This document shows positions 13,201-26,700 of a stretch of DNA of 64,000 nucleotides, piece by piece (within the stretch, counting starts at the first letter, position 1; every line of letters begins with the position of its first letter). Under the pieces are notes generated by a model that worked only from the letters and a program-made list of their open reading frames with translations, was not told where the DNA came from and did no database searches. Location: contig CM037843.1 in the NCBI GenBank assembly GCA_021234535.1, positions 20,243,911 to 20,307,910 on the forward strand. Direction: 5' to 3'. The translations under genes were made by a program, and so were the position numbers. Source of the DNA: Stichopus chloronotus (lineage: Eukaryota; Echinodermata; Holothuroidea; Aspidochirotida; Stichopodidae).

Positions 13201-16200
13201 TTTGAAAGTCTTCTACAGCACGAGTCTGAAAATGTGTGACGTAGAACCTACAAAAACTGTCTTCCACTTTTTTTTTTCACTCTTCGTGATTCTGGCAAGG
13301 TCTTTAGCTCTTTTGTTCGGAGATTATGAAAGCCACATGAACTTCTACATTCAGTGACATACTTTTCGCACATGGAACCAGTGGAGCTGTTATTGTGATT
13401 TATATAAATTTTGATTACTGTTGATGTGGACGTAAAGCAAAACCCCGTCCATGCTGGTACTACCGGATCACTTGTGGTTACAGCACTTATAACCGAGGCG
13501 TCTCATCCTTGACATATTAAAAACCTCGTCATTCAACAGTCATTAGGCTAAAAAAAAAAAAAAAACCTTCAATGTCCATCATTTTAAAGCTAACAAGGTC
13601 TCACTACGCTCCTCTTCAATCAGAGGCTGTATAATTATATTTTAACGAAGACGGCACTGCCAATCACACCATACGTGCTTACTATTCTCTCTTTACGGCT
13701 CCGCATAAGAAGAATTTAGACGAAGGCATAGACTCCCGTAAGGAAAACGATACCTTGATTCTGACGCTGCACTTCGACGAAGCCTTGTCCAAGAGTGTGG
13801 TGTTTTATCGACGAACATGATAACGTTTTTTACGACGTAATTCGTCGAAGATGGGCAACGCGACGATGTTGAAGATCCTCTAGGGGGGGGGGGGGGGATA
13901 CGTTTACCGCTCCGCCGTTTTTTTTTTTTTTCGTTGTGTGTTCGCTTAGGAAGATTTGTCAACACGTTGTCCCGGACATGCTTGGACGAACCGCAAGGTA
14001 GTACCGTCGTGGAATATTTGGCCAACGACCCACGACAATACCAGACATTGAACAGTTTCTCCGAAATAAAGTTGTCCTGTACAACCAACGCCAGTTACAA
14101 TCCTTTCACGTGTGCTGGCATTATCATTTTTAATTATCTGTGACATCGGTGCCGCAGACAACGTAAGACAAATATCGTGGACAGATTTATGAATGACGTT
14201 CAACGTAACGACAAAGATGTTTATTACGTTATAAAACAAATCGTTTTTGTAGTTTCTATCAAGTGATTATTAAACAGTTCCTTATGTAGCGTATTTTGTT
14301 GTCGTAAAAAATAATGGTATGACGATGTGCTAGTATCTGAAACAAATTTCATCGGAACGGGGTTCCTACGGTCTCCTCACAGTTAGTGGTAGAACGATAA
14401 GCAAAACAGTGATGCATTATCAATATCATCGTTTTTTAACACCAATATTTTCTTGTATATGTGATGTGTTGCCCTAGGAAAAAAAATAATAATGGTATGT
14501 TGCAGATGCCTTCTTCACCAATGAATTATTCACAGTTAATTATGTCGTGTTTTTAAGATTTATATTGTAGTTTAGTTGTTTTAAGATGATCATAATGATA
14601 TGAGGATGTTTCAGCATCCGAAATACATTCAGTTGGAACCGGTTTCATACCGTTTCTTCACGGTTCCGGAAAAAAATGATAATAATAAAGGAAAGTAATG
14701 GTGCGCTTCCAATAGCTTTATTGTTTTTAAACATCTAAATTTTCTTGTCTATGTATGTATGTATGTATAGGTTAGGTGATGATTTGGGCTGTTGCATCCG
14801 AATAAAATGTAAAAAAAAAAATTTAAAAGAACCCTGTTTGTTTTTATTTGGCTGCAATCCAACCCGTTCAAAGTCCTCCCGCATCGGTTCCAACCTGTCC
14901 CAAATGGGCTTAATCCGGTCCAACTTGTCTAGAGTTGACTATATCCAGTCCAACCTGTCCAAAGTGGGTGTAATGGTACCACTTGATATGGAATACGTAT
15001 AGCAAATATTGATTTTGGGCTATACTGGTTTGATACACTACTACCATATTGCTTTCAAAACCGTCAAAAAACCGTAAGCACGATATCTCAAAGAGGCAGG
15101 CTTAAGTAAATCTCATATTTGGCGTGAAGGTGTATCTCAATGAGTATGAAACCATATTGCTTTTGGTTTAGATCTAAGTTTTTTTTTTAAATCAACAGGG
15201 TCAAATTGTGAAATCAGCAGGGTCAAATTGTGAAATCAACAGGGCCAACTTGTGAAATCAACAGGGTCAAATTGTGAAAATCCTGTAAATACGATATGTC
15301 CATAGAAGCTTGGGGAGATCTCATATTTGATATGTAGGTGTCCCACATCAGGTTAAGAATCCTATAAACGTTAATGGAGACGAATGCAATGCCTTTTGCC
15401 AAGCAGGGGTTAAAGTCTGTGTAACAGCATGTAGTATGGGATCTCAGGAGATCTACATATTGAATCATGGTGGCTATCAGTCATCACCTTAGGTCTGTAG
15501 ATGTCATTGTGTATACTGGCTGTTTTATATGAATTGGTGGCATGGAAAATTACTGTAATATTACAAAAACCAGGCATGTTTGAAGTTTATTTTCTACAAC
15601 CATTATAACATAATATAAAGTACATAGATGACATTCCAATTGGTACAGAAATTCATGATAAAATAGCATAAAGAAGGAATGACAAGGTATTCATAGCTTA
15701 ACAAAACAATAATTTAGAGAAAATAGTGCAAGTGTAATGGTTTGTAGAGGAACCGGAAATAAGTAGAAACTTTTCGAGCCTGGTCCCTTTCTTAAAGACT
15801 AAACACAAAAACACTAAAGGAAGGAGGAAAAAATAGGAAATGACACACGAAGAAGGTAGCGTTAAAGGTGGAAAAGTAACCTGTTATTTTGAGTTGTTGT
15901 TCAATAAGTAATATTTCAGCTTCTTTTTGAATGTTTGCACATTTTGGGTTTCTGTTATATCTGGAGGTAAAGAATTCCAAAATTGCACACTAGTGCTTCT
16001 TAACTGAGAATGGGCAAGTTTTGTTCTGACATATGGTTGATTCAAAAGGTGTTTTGATCTAGTGTTATAGTTATGAAAACTTGAGTTATAAGTATAAAAA
16101 TTGTCAAATGGTGAGGGAAGAATTCCATTACGAGATCTGAACACAAAAATGCCAAGCTGATATTTATAAAGGTCATAAATTGAAAGTATACTTAAGTTCC

Positions 16201-19200
16201 TGAAAAGGGGGAGACTACATGCTCTGTACGGTGCGTGACATATGTTTCTAACAGCTCGCTTTTGAATCTTAAACAAATTACTTAGTGACGTTACGTTGGT
16301 ATTACCCCAAAGTAGAAGACTGTAATTAATATGAGGAAGGATAAGGGCATTATGTTACAAACCTTTGCCTTACTATATGCCAGATTTATAATCGTATCAT
16401 CGAAACCACGATGCATTAGTGCGTTCTGGGGTCACTACTTAATAACACTTTGGTACATTAGTTGTAAAGTTAAAGGTTTGTCTTACTACATTATCGGTTA
16501 ATGTTTTACTACATTATCGATAACTTGGCATTATCGGTCTGTATAACATCATCGGTTGATTTGTTATTACTCTATCTGTCAGTTTCACATCATCGGTTAA
16601 TTTGATACTACATTTTGTACTAGTATTACGTTTTGTATTATCGGTTGATTTTTTCCTACATTATTGGTTCGTTTTACGTTATCTGTTATTTTTTTACTAC
16701 AGTATCGGTTCGCTTAACATTATCGGTTGATTCTTATTTTTACATTATCGGTTGTAACAAGTGTTCTACATGAGATTTGATGTCAATGCGTGGTCTATTT
16801 TTATCCTCACCCCTCCCTACACCTCACATCATGAAAAACACTTTTCAATCGGGTAGGTTGAGATGACAAATGGGGGACTGTCATGCAACCGATATCTTTA
16901 TAGCAACGCAAGACATAACTAAAACGTGCTGCGTAATTATACGCCATTTTTTCGGCGCAACCATCAGAGTTACCCGTCTATGTTGCTACTTTCCCCTTAC
17001 CAAGTTACATGAAATTACTATTCATGGGCCCCATCATCCCTCAATCATCACCATCACCATCCCCTAATCGACAGTGGCGCCGCCACGGGGATGGGGAGGG
17101 GAGTGTTTATGGGGTGTTTTAGGTGTTTTAAGCGTTTACGATCCCTCCAATCGTACTTTGACTCCAAGAAATAAGTTTACGTGGAAACGAATTTAAGCTA
17201 CTATTTGTATGGGTGGCTTGAGGAGTAAGAGGAAAAATGGGTTTGGAAAGGGGGCGATCTGAGAGGTGTTATCGGCTCGCTCCTTACCAACCTATGTTGT
17301 CTAACCTCAGCTCAGATAGTAGATGCAGTCGACCTTATAGGAGAAGGAAGTTCTTGGAATACATTTCAGAAAATCAAGCAGAAATGTTTGACAAACATTT
17401 TCCCAAATTTTCATTTATACATATTTGTTCCCTATCCGAGTTACACACTTTTGAAATTCAAAGAAAGGTGCTGCCATTTTTACCTTGTATATAAACCCAC
17501 TTAAGTAAGTTGAATTATGATGTCACATAACCACAGTTAGCAGGAATTTTAATGTATTTCTTTGTTCTTTCACCTATAATTTCCATAACTATGCACACAC
17601 TTGTACACATTTTGTGTTGAATTACCTTAGATGTATCATGCAATAATGAATTCATTGATAGTCTGATTTTTATCTATACGTAACCGTATAAAAATACATT
17701 GACAAAGAAATCTAAGGAAAAACAGAATTTTCTCCATCCCATGTGGTCAGGTTATGTCATCACAATCTCAGAATGGCAGTGTTCTGATCAATTGTTACTA
17801 ATTCAAACAAGAGGGCAATCCACGGAGTTGCATATCTCATCACCAACATGTACATTGATTTCAATACAGGGGCTGCACATAGGAATTTGTAATAGTTTAT
17901 TGCTAAGTACATACAAACCTTGAGATCAATTGGTTTAATAGTTCTCAAGATATGCTGGAAATACAAATTTTGGGGCAAAATTGGCCTTTTTTTTCTCAAA
18001 AATCAGCAAATTTCACTCTCTTTACTACAAAAGTGATATACCTTGAAATTTGTCATTCTGAGGGAACTTTTTTGCAAACATTTGCATTAATTTGACTCGA
18101 TTTACCATACAACTAATACATCTTGCACGTATTGGCATCATGCACAACCTTACCAAGTTTCAACTTAATCGCTCATATGCCTTTCAAGCTATTCTGGAAA
18201 AGCCACAATTTGGACAGGTCCGGACGCACACACACGCACACACACCCGCACACACAGACACGCACACACATTGGCACGGACACGTTTTCATTTATACCAC
18301 CCAACAGGACCCTTCTGTACCCATGGTCACTCTACTATGGGGTACCCCTAGGGTGTCGCTACTCATCCACTCCAAGCGTTTCCATGGCAACCATTCTCCC
18401 ATGGGTGCACAGTATAATATATAGCTCCACTAGCCAAGTGACCGCAATATCTCATCTAGCCCCTATAGGGCGATGAGATAATTACAATATCGTTGAAAGT
18501 AAACAACATATTTAAATGAAATTTGGTGATGGTGTTCACCAAATCATAGTCTCTCACTTAACATTGTCAAAAGCCTTTAAGATATTTTGCTCTCTCATAA
18601 GATGTTTAGCCGTCGAACGCAATTTAATACGTGGAAACATTCTAGACAGAAGCAATCACAAAGTTTCTACCATTTTGCGTTGATATTTTTCTAGTTCATT
18701 GAGACATTGCAGACAAGACATTCCTATTTCAAGGCTTGGTATATGCAGCTTGGGTCGGCCTTGAAATGCCATATCCATCCATCTGGGGTTTGCATAAAAA
18801 AAGAATTCTTGCACACTTGGCGCCAACCGCTGTGGCTCTCCACAGTAATGTAGCACATGCCCTCGGGGCATCCCGTCCTCCACGCAAGCTTAAAATCCTG
18901 GACACGTGAATGATGCCCTTCTCACAGACGTGTGACAAAATGTGGCAAAAATCAATTTGGTCATTAGTCAAAAAATGTTACAATGAACGGTACATTAGTG
19001 CACATATGCACATTCAATACCCTTCGAAGATACAGGAGTGATGATTTTTTTTAAAGCCCACAATTCTGCAAATGCCACAGAGCCTACCGGATTTCTCTTC
19101 TGGTCACGTTCATTGGCGTTTACTCCAGACCCCAAGGGAAAAAAACCCTACGGTGACACTTTTTCTAATGTGCCCCAAGCGATCAAAAAGTGCAATGGTA

Positions 19201-22200
19201 GCCCTCCTTCCGGGCGCCTTAAGTCGATCATTCAAACCTGTCAGTTAGTCAAAACCCCCCCATTTGCCCCCTCCCAACATCTCAGTTTTGGTTGACGCCC
19301 CTGACTGTGAGGTCACAGTAGAAGCCTATACTCAAATTACTCACAGATACTAATTTGTATAATCACAATTTAATCTATGAAAATCCAGTATACCAGTAAA
19401 TATTAAAATGTTTGTAAAGAGAATACAATACAAAAACATTAAGATATCATATGCCAATCATTTAAACATCACATCGTATTGTACCCTTCGTAAAATCTTT
19501 ATTGTTTGTTTCATCGTTATTATGATATATGAGTAGTATAGGCTACAAAACACTGGATTTGATGTGGAATTTTGCGTGAAACTTTTGAATGGATATATTT
19601 TGTCTATACACGTTACATTCAGAGGGGCACAATTATAATTTTCTTGTTAACAAAAGGTCCTTAGCGTCATTCCCCTCCCTTCCCCACCTCTCCGTCTGTC
19701 TCCACCTTCCCCTGTTTTCGCAACCCCCCCCCCCCTCCCAAATATGCCATCTCTTTCGCCATCTCTGGTCATCTCCTACCATCTGTTTCGTTTTCAAGGC
19801 GAAAATTCGACGTGCGATGGAAACGGAAGAGTTCCTGAAGGACGGAGACAGAAATGCCGCTCGGAAACGTACTCTCGCCCGGCAGCGCCGAGCAAATGAG
19901 GAAAACACACCGGAAAATGTGAAGAGAGCCCGAAGAAACATTGTAGAAGCAGAGGATGAAGATGAAGGTGCTCCATGTGTCGTCCGTGTAAGTATATTTA
20001 ACTCTTGCTTTTCTGCAGTTGTTGATAACAGAAGCAGCAGTTACAGTAATTTTGTACCTTTCGGTAATCAGACGAAAATTGAGTCGATTACAAGAAGTGT
20101 AATCTCCATTTCTCTTTTCCATCGTCAGTAGGGAGATCGTGTGTCTATGTATTTTTGTGCCTTTGTAACGTCCAGATTAAAAATCTGATAGTTCGAAGAG
20201 GGGAAATTCCTTACATTTGTCATAATTTGGCAAAGGGAGGAACTGGATTGATTAGAATGAGAAGATGGAACTTCTTATGATGGAACAAAGTTAAAAGTCT
20301 TAAATCTACTGAACGGACGTAAAGAAATTTCGAAGACAATCAAGAACTATTATTTCTCCACACAGCTTCTTTCATAAAGGAAATAAACATTCTAGTCTGA
20401 GCTTTGAAAAAAATTACAGCTCTTTAGCTTGTCCATGATGCAAGTCAACTTACAACTTGCTTATACCAGTGGCACATCCGTTCTTTTTCGTACAGGAAAT
20501 TTCAAATAAAAAATACTTAAACTACAGAAAGCGAATATTTTTCTTTTTACATATAGAGTTAAATCGCATTGGTATACGACAAATTTAGTAATTGAAATAC
20601 TATTAAACTTTAAACCTCTTACTCTTCAAAGGCCGAGGTAAGCGATCGTTGGTGCATGAAAACACTTTCGCAACACGAACGCAAGTTTTCAGAGCTGATA
20701 CACCTCGGAGGTAACTGAAATGGGCGAATGGATTAATGCTGGGGGGGGGGGGGGGACTAACGTTATAGATCGTCGTCCTCTGGGAGGGGTTTAATGATGC
20801 AAAATAGGGATATACTATCATTACCATGTTTACACTACACATATATATTTAAGTTTTCAGTTCTTCTGTGTCTATGTAATGCATTAACAACAAATTAGTA
20901 TTCTGACATTTTGGTTGTTTTTTGGGGGGTGGGGGGGGGGCGGTGTACTCTCCCCACCGTAGCTGCAGCCTCCTTTTGGTAATATTTAAGGATAACTTAT
21001 AAGACGCTAACCATTTGGCAAAATTATCTAATTCCAGAGAAGCCACTTGAAGGGCTTGAATGACGTCAGGGTTTTGATAATAAACAGTTGTGTCATCTGC
21101 AAGTAATGAAAATTTAAGAAAACTAAATGATTTGTGCAAGTCATTTACCTATAATAAAAAAAAGAAGTGGTCCCAGAATAGAACCTTGTGGTACACCAAG
21201 CTTAGTATTATCAAGTTTTGAGTCTAATCCATCAAAACGAACGAATTGTTTCCTATTTGTTGAATAATTCTTAAATCAATTATGTGCAACACCTCGTATC
21301 CCATATCTGTCTAACTTGGCCAATAAAATGCTATGATCCATAGTATCAAACGCTTAAGATAAATCAATAAATAAGGCCACGTTGCTCATTTTATGATCTA
21401 AATCATGCACAATGTCGTCAACAAACTTTAAAGCATGTATGTTGAGTGACCCTCCCTAAATCCATACTGTCCTGAATAAAGCAGATTATTTTTACTTAGA
21501 AAAGATGACAATCTTTTAAACGAAAGTCTTTCAAAAATCTTAGAAATAGCGGGTAAAACTAAGAAAAGGAGATAATTTGAAACAATATCAGCTCCGCCGG
21601 ACTTGCATATAGAAATGACCTTTGCAATCTTAAGTTCGTGAGGGAAAACACCAAAAATGATAAATTCAAAGCATGAGTAAGAGGATTGATAATAAGATCG
21701 TAGAATTGTTTTAAAATATCATTTGTAAGGTCGTCATAACCCAGTGATTTTGCATTTTGAAGGGTTAGAATAGTACTAATAACTTCGTCTGGAGTCATGG
21801 GGTGTAATACGAATGTGTCACGTACACTATGTCATTCAAAGTTATGATTGGTGTCTTCTATTGCACTGGCCAGTTTCTCTTCAACAGATGCAAAATAATT
21901 ATTGAAATTTTCGGCATTATTTTGCATGATATTAGAAGTACTGTTATTTGTACGTGTCACGCCAGCACCAGTACAATTAGTTCCCCTTCCCCTATTTAAT
22001 ATCCCATTAATACCAAACCAAATCTTTTTACTATTGTTTTTGTTATTATTGAAGAACTCGCGGTAATAAGATTGTTTAGCATTTCGAATTACATTAGTTA
22101 ATCTATTCTTAAAATTACGGCAATGTATAGTATGTTGCGCTCAGATGGGTTTCTTTGTAAGCAAAGTACAGGACATTCTTAGATTCTTAGTGCGAATTGA

Positions 22201-25200
22201 CTTAAGAATACCATAGGTAATCCTAGGTGGTTCTGTAAATTTTTCTTATACTTAACTTTAGTAGAGGGCACTGTCTGTTGAAGGTGTTACACAGTTTATT
22301 GTAGAAAATGGTCAAAACAGGTTGTGCATTATTTTCCAACAAAACATCACGCCAGTCAGTAGAGGCTCGATCAGATCTATATCAGATATGCATTATTCTA
22401 GATGCACTGGTGTCTCGTCTATAGGTAACAGTATTTTTAACATTGATACTACTAGGCCTAAGTTTTCGCATATAATGGCAATGGGATAATGATCAGATAT
22501 ATCAATTCTGTGATAGAGGACTTGCTTGTATGATTAGTATTGGTAAAACTATTGTCAATGAGTGTAGCGGAAACATGTTAAGTGAGACGACACAATTGAA
22601 TGAGACAAACCAAAAAAGGAGACAAAATCAAATGAGACAACGAAATAAGTTGAGACAAACTACGATGAGACAACAAATTCATTGCCCCTTTGGCGTTCCA
22701 TAAACCTACAGTACTGCAAACAGCACTACTGCTTTTACATTTGATCAGAAACTGCTAATTCAAGCAGTACTTCCTTGATGCACTGGAGGGGGACTGATGG
22801 AACATATGAGCATCCATAGCATAACAAGCTTTTCAGATTTTTGCCCCCAGTTCCCCAGGTGACCTTTGACCTCCACCAAAATCAATAGGGCACACCTTCT
22901 CAATATGTCAAACCTACATACCAAGTTTGACTTTCATCTGACTTTCCCCTGTTGAGTTAGAGCGTACCTAAGCACTAGTGTCACAGATGCACACACACAC
23001 ACGCACGCACATGCACACACGCACACACACACACCAACCTGACTGCATAGGTTCCTTTGCTAACGCAAGGAACCAAAAAGGGGTATTGATACCGATAATA
23101 AAAGTCACAACCGAATCAAAGTTTTTGGGTAAGGACCTGGCATTAACGTGAAGTAAGGAAAAATCCAATTTATCGTTACTACTAGCTGTAACAGTGAAGG
23201 TATCAAGATCTGAATAAGTGCAATGAATAGGAGTCTTTGAAAGATTAAAGTCATCCTCGCAGAACGTCAGTATAATTGTATTAAAATAAAATGAAAAAAG
23301 TAAAGAAAGTGAAGTAAAGAATAATGAAACCTAATAACTGTAGTAGTTAAGTAACAGTAAGTAGGGATGATGGAAAAAATGTCTATAGGAAAAATGCGTA
23401 GCAAGTTTTCTGTTCCAGCAGAGTAAAGTAACCATAACAGGCAGAATGACCCATGAACAGAGAGTACGGTATTTTAAGTTAGAGGAGCATCACGAGTATT
23501 ACAAAGGGTATAGAGAACGTAAGCCAATTCAAAGCAGAGTCTTAAGCCGTTAGGATTGAGGAAAGAATTTGGTTGAAAAGAAAACACTATGAGAAAAGAC
23601 CAAATAGTGATTTGCCTGACAGGTTGTCCATGTAATGTCGTAAAGTGAACAAAATGCCGTCTTGGTGCAACGTTACAATTGACAAACTTCGGAGATCGTC
23701 ATATGATTTTATTTGCTGCTTCTTTTCATCTTTAGTAATAACATAAATTCGGCCATCCAGAGCCCAATGGCCTGTGATGTTAGTAGGGTGCCTCAGTGCG
23801 TCAGCGTACAGTGGCTGTTTTGCCTCATTAATGAAGCTACGGCTCCTTTCAAGTTTGATCTTGCCCTGTTTATCTGGTCTAATAATTGTAAGATGTAAAT
23901 TTCACTGTAATAGATCGAGTCGTGTTGTTTTCGGCATCCTTATGCCGAACTCGATGGGACCTGTCGATGTCTTCCTTCTTAACTTGTACATTTAATTTCT
24001 CTTGAGCAAGGTTGATAACAGTTTCATCCGCTGATTCTCCTTCTACCTCAGGCAAACCACATATTCTCAGACAATTACTCCTGGAGTACTCTTCTTGGTC
24101 ATCCAGTTTGTCAGATGTACCTCAATTTCTGATGCAAAGTATCATTTTTTTTAACGGCCCTATCAAGTTGCTCCTGTTTTGGGGAAGAATTCCATTTGCA
24201 GGGCAGCATGAATTTCACCACAAATTTCCTCCTTTATTGCCACAGTTATGGCAGGCAAAATTGCCTCGACGAGGTTTTTACGGAAACCCTCCAAATAGTA
24301 ATGGCTTGTGCTACTCACTTCGAATTACTCCAGCGATGTCCATAGACTGTATTACCTGCACTGCATCATGTGTTGCTTAGGCACACTAGGTGTCTTGCTC
24401 TCCGACCCTGTTTGGACAGTTGTTGTACTTCTTCTCGCTTTTTTTGGGGAGGACACAGTGGTCTCAGATTTCTACGAGATAACTTTACAATTAATTTGCA
24501 AGAATAGCTGCTGTCAGTTGGGTGCAGTGACAGAGTATTTCGTTAGGATTTTAGAATGATGTTAGCGGCTACATCTGAATCACTTCAGACGCTTCAAATG
24601 CTTTCAATCATGAATGTCATGTGGATCTTGCATTTTGAAACCCTCAGCTCCCTTGAAAACCCTACTTTTCGCCTTTTTCGACCTGACTCTCTATCTCCGT
24701 ATCTCTCTGTCAACCTCTCTCTCTCTCTCTCTCTCTCTCTTTGTCTATTTTTAGGAAACGGATCGGCAGAAAAGGGGTGATTACCAACAGATTAAAGGAT
24801 ACTTATTCGATAATAATAACGGTACGTATTTAACTATTGCGTGAACTTTTCCTGGTACAATTTGCCAATATAATGTATGTATAAAATATACATTACCGTA
24901 ATAGTTATATTAGCTACATCTTTAGTCTCTCTATACAATATATATATATATGTATATATATTTATATGCTAGAAAAACGATTCATTAAAATCTTCCATGC
25001 AATAAGATGTTAAAACTGGTTAAGAGGTAAAAAGGCAAGTGAACATACAAACACGACATTTCGAAAAGGTATACTTTTCTTGTTCACGTATAAAAGCAGA
25101 CTGAATCTAAGAATACATGCTACCAAATGATTAAAGAAAGGTATAAAAGCTATTAAGAGTTCAAAAGTCATGTTTTACTTCTTTAACATTCAGGCCTACC

Positions 25201-25365
25201 GGAGCAAACGCATTCAAGCTATAAATCCACTTAAATCCACTCTTAACCAGTTTTAACATCTTATTGCATGGAAGATTTTAATGATTCATTTTTCTAACGT
25301 GTTTTAATAAACTTTTATGGATCGTTTTTAATATGTCGTGGGTATGGTGGCTTCTTACTTTCATC

Positions 25366-25439
<74 letters not shown>

Positions 25440-26668
25440 TATATAACTTACGGAAGCTTAAAAGTGCCGTCAAGATAAGTATATCTTTGCCTCCATAAGT
25501 TGGTAGTTCTCCGAAAAATGTCTACATAGCAATATAATATCTCATCAAAAAACAGAAAAATGATCCATTGCACAGTTGTGGTATATTAGAAATCAACATA
25601 TTTCTTCAAAATGTACAAATGACAGCTAATTGCATCTTCTCGATATAACAATTTTCTTCAAAAAATGCTGACTTGTTAACTTCTTTTCTGAGTGAGCAAT
25701 AGAACAATTTGCGGCAAAATGTTCAAATGACAAGTTATCACATCTTGTCAGTTCAACAATTTTCTGCAAAATGTCTAATTGTTCATTTCTTTTTTAAGTG
25801 AGCAATTGAACAATTTTCTGCAAAATGTTCAAATGACACCTTATGACATCTTGACAATTCAACAATTTTCTACAAAATGTCTAATTGTTCATTTCTTTTT
25901 CAAGTGAACAATTAATCAATTTTCTGCCAATTGTTTAAATGACAACTTATATCATCCTGTAATTTGTATTTCTGGTCTAGGAAGTGAATTGGTGGACATT
26001 TTGCTGAAAATTGATGAAACGGCAATATATAATTAGTTGTCATTTGAACATTTTTCAGAAAATTGTTCAATTGCTCACTGCTTCTATGTATATTTGTTTG
26101 AACATTTAATTTTCCCCACCTTACTCATGTTGTTTCCTATTGGTATGGCATATAATAGTTTCAGAGTAATTCTCACAGCAATTGCTGATGCCAAAACAGA
26201 TTGCCTTCTCTCAGTCCTACGAAGTAGAAAATCACTTTATGTGTTTTTTTTTTTTTTTATCATTTTAGGAATAGCTTGTACACAAACAACAAAAGTCAGG
26301 TTCGAGGAGTCCATGACAATTTCATCACATCAAGGCTGTATATTTGAAGAGTATAGATCAGAAATTCATGTAGAATTCCTTAATATCACTTGCAATCCTG
26401 AAGTAGGGTGAGTACGTTCAACTGTCCAGTCGATTGTAAAGTCCATGACTTTTGGTGTGACACAGGTAATACCTGCATCAATTTTCCAGCTTATGTTAGC
26501 CTAACCTAACCCTTAACGTAATTACATTTGGCTTGTAAAGTTAACTTACCTTGAAAAAAGTTTCAAGGTCTAGCCTCACTGTGATGTAAGCTACACTTGT
26601 GGGTCATTATATAGTAAATATATTTATGGCATTGTAATCTCTCTCTCTCTGTATATATACATATATAT

Positions 26669-26700
<32 letters not shown>

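Larger units (their letters stand above)
4258..19798 (+). other. Intron 1, 15.5 kb, transposon-rich
   Basis: Bounded by GTAAGTAAA and TTTTCAAG. It contains the hAT-like element, hAT MITE, LINE tail and tandem repeats listed separately. The stretches 4258-6760, 8252-9600, 10010-13180, 13410-14850 and 18490-19790 show no recognisable genes, only simple repeats, G/C runs and short random frames. Confidence 0.6.
20849..24540 (-). mobile_element. Decayed CR1/L2-like LINE with ORF1 and ORF2 remnants
   Basis: Reading leftward on the minus strand, an ORF1-like region (about 24480-23700) is followed by an endonuclease (about 23170-22480), a linker and a reverse transcriptase (about 21800-20849). Stop codons, frameshifts and an insertion in the endonuclease show the copy is dead. 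The exact 5' and 3' ends are not visible. Confidence 0.8.
19988..24754 (+). other. Intron 2, 4.8 kb
   Basis: Bounded by GTAAGTATA and a CT-repeat tract ending TATTTTTAG. The first 850 bases show nothing recognisable apart from a G run at about 20740; the rest is almost entirely the LINE relic at 20849-24540. The (CT)n run at 24718-24740 doubles as the polypyrimidine tract of exon 3. Confidence 0.6.

Noticed and set aside
24773..24781. RGD tripeptide at the start of the mature protein (KRGDY)
   Set aside because: The Arg belongs to the RQKR processing site and would be cut away from Gly-Asp, so an integrin-binding role is not supported.
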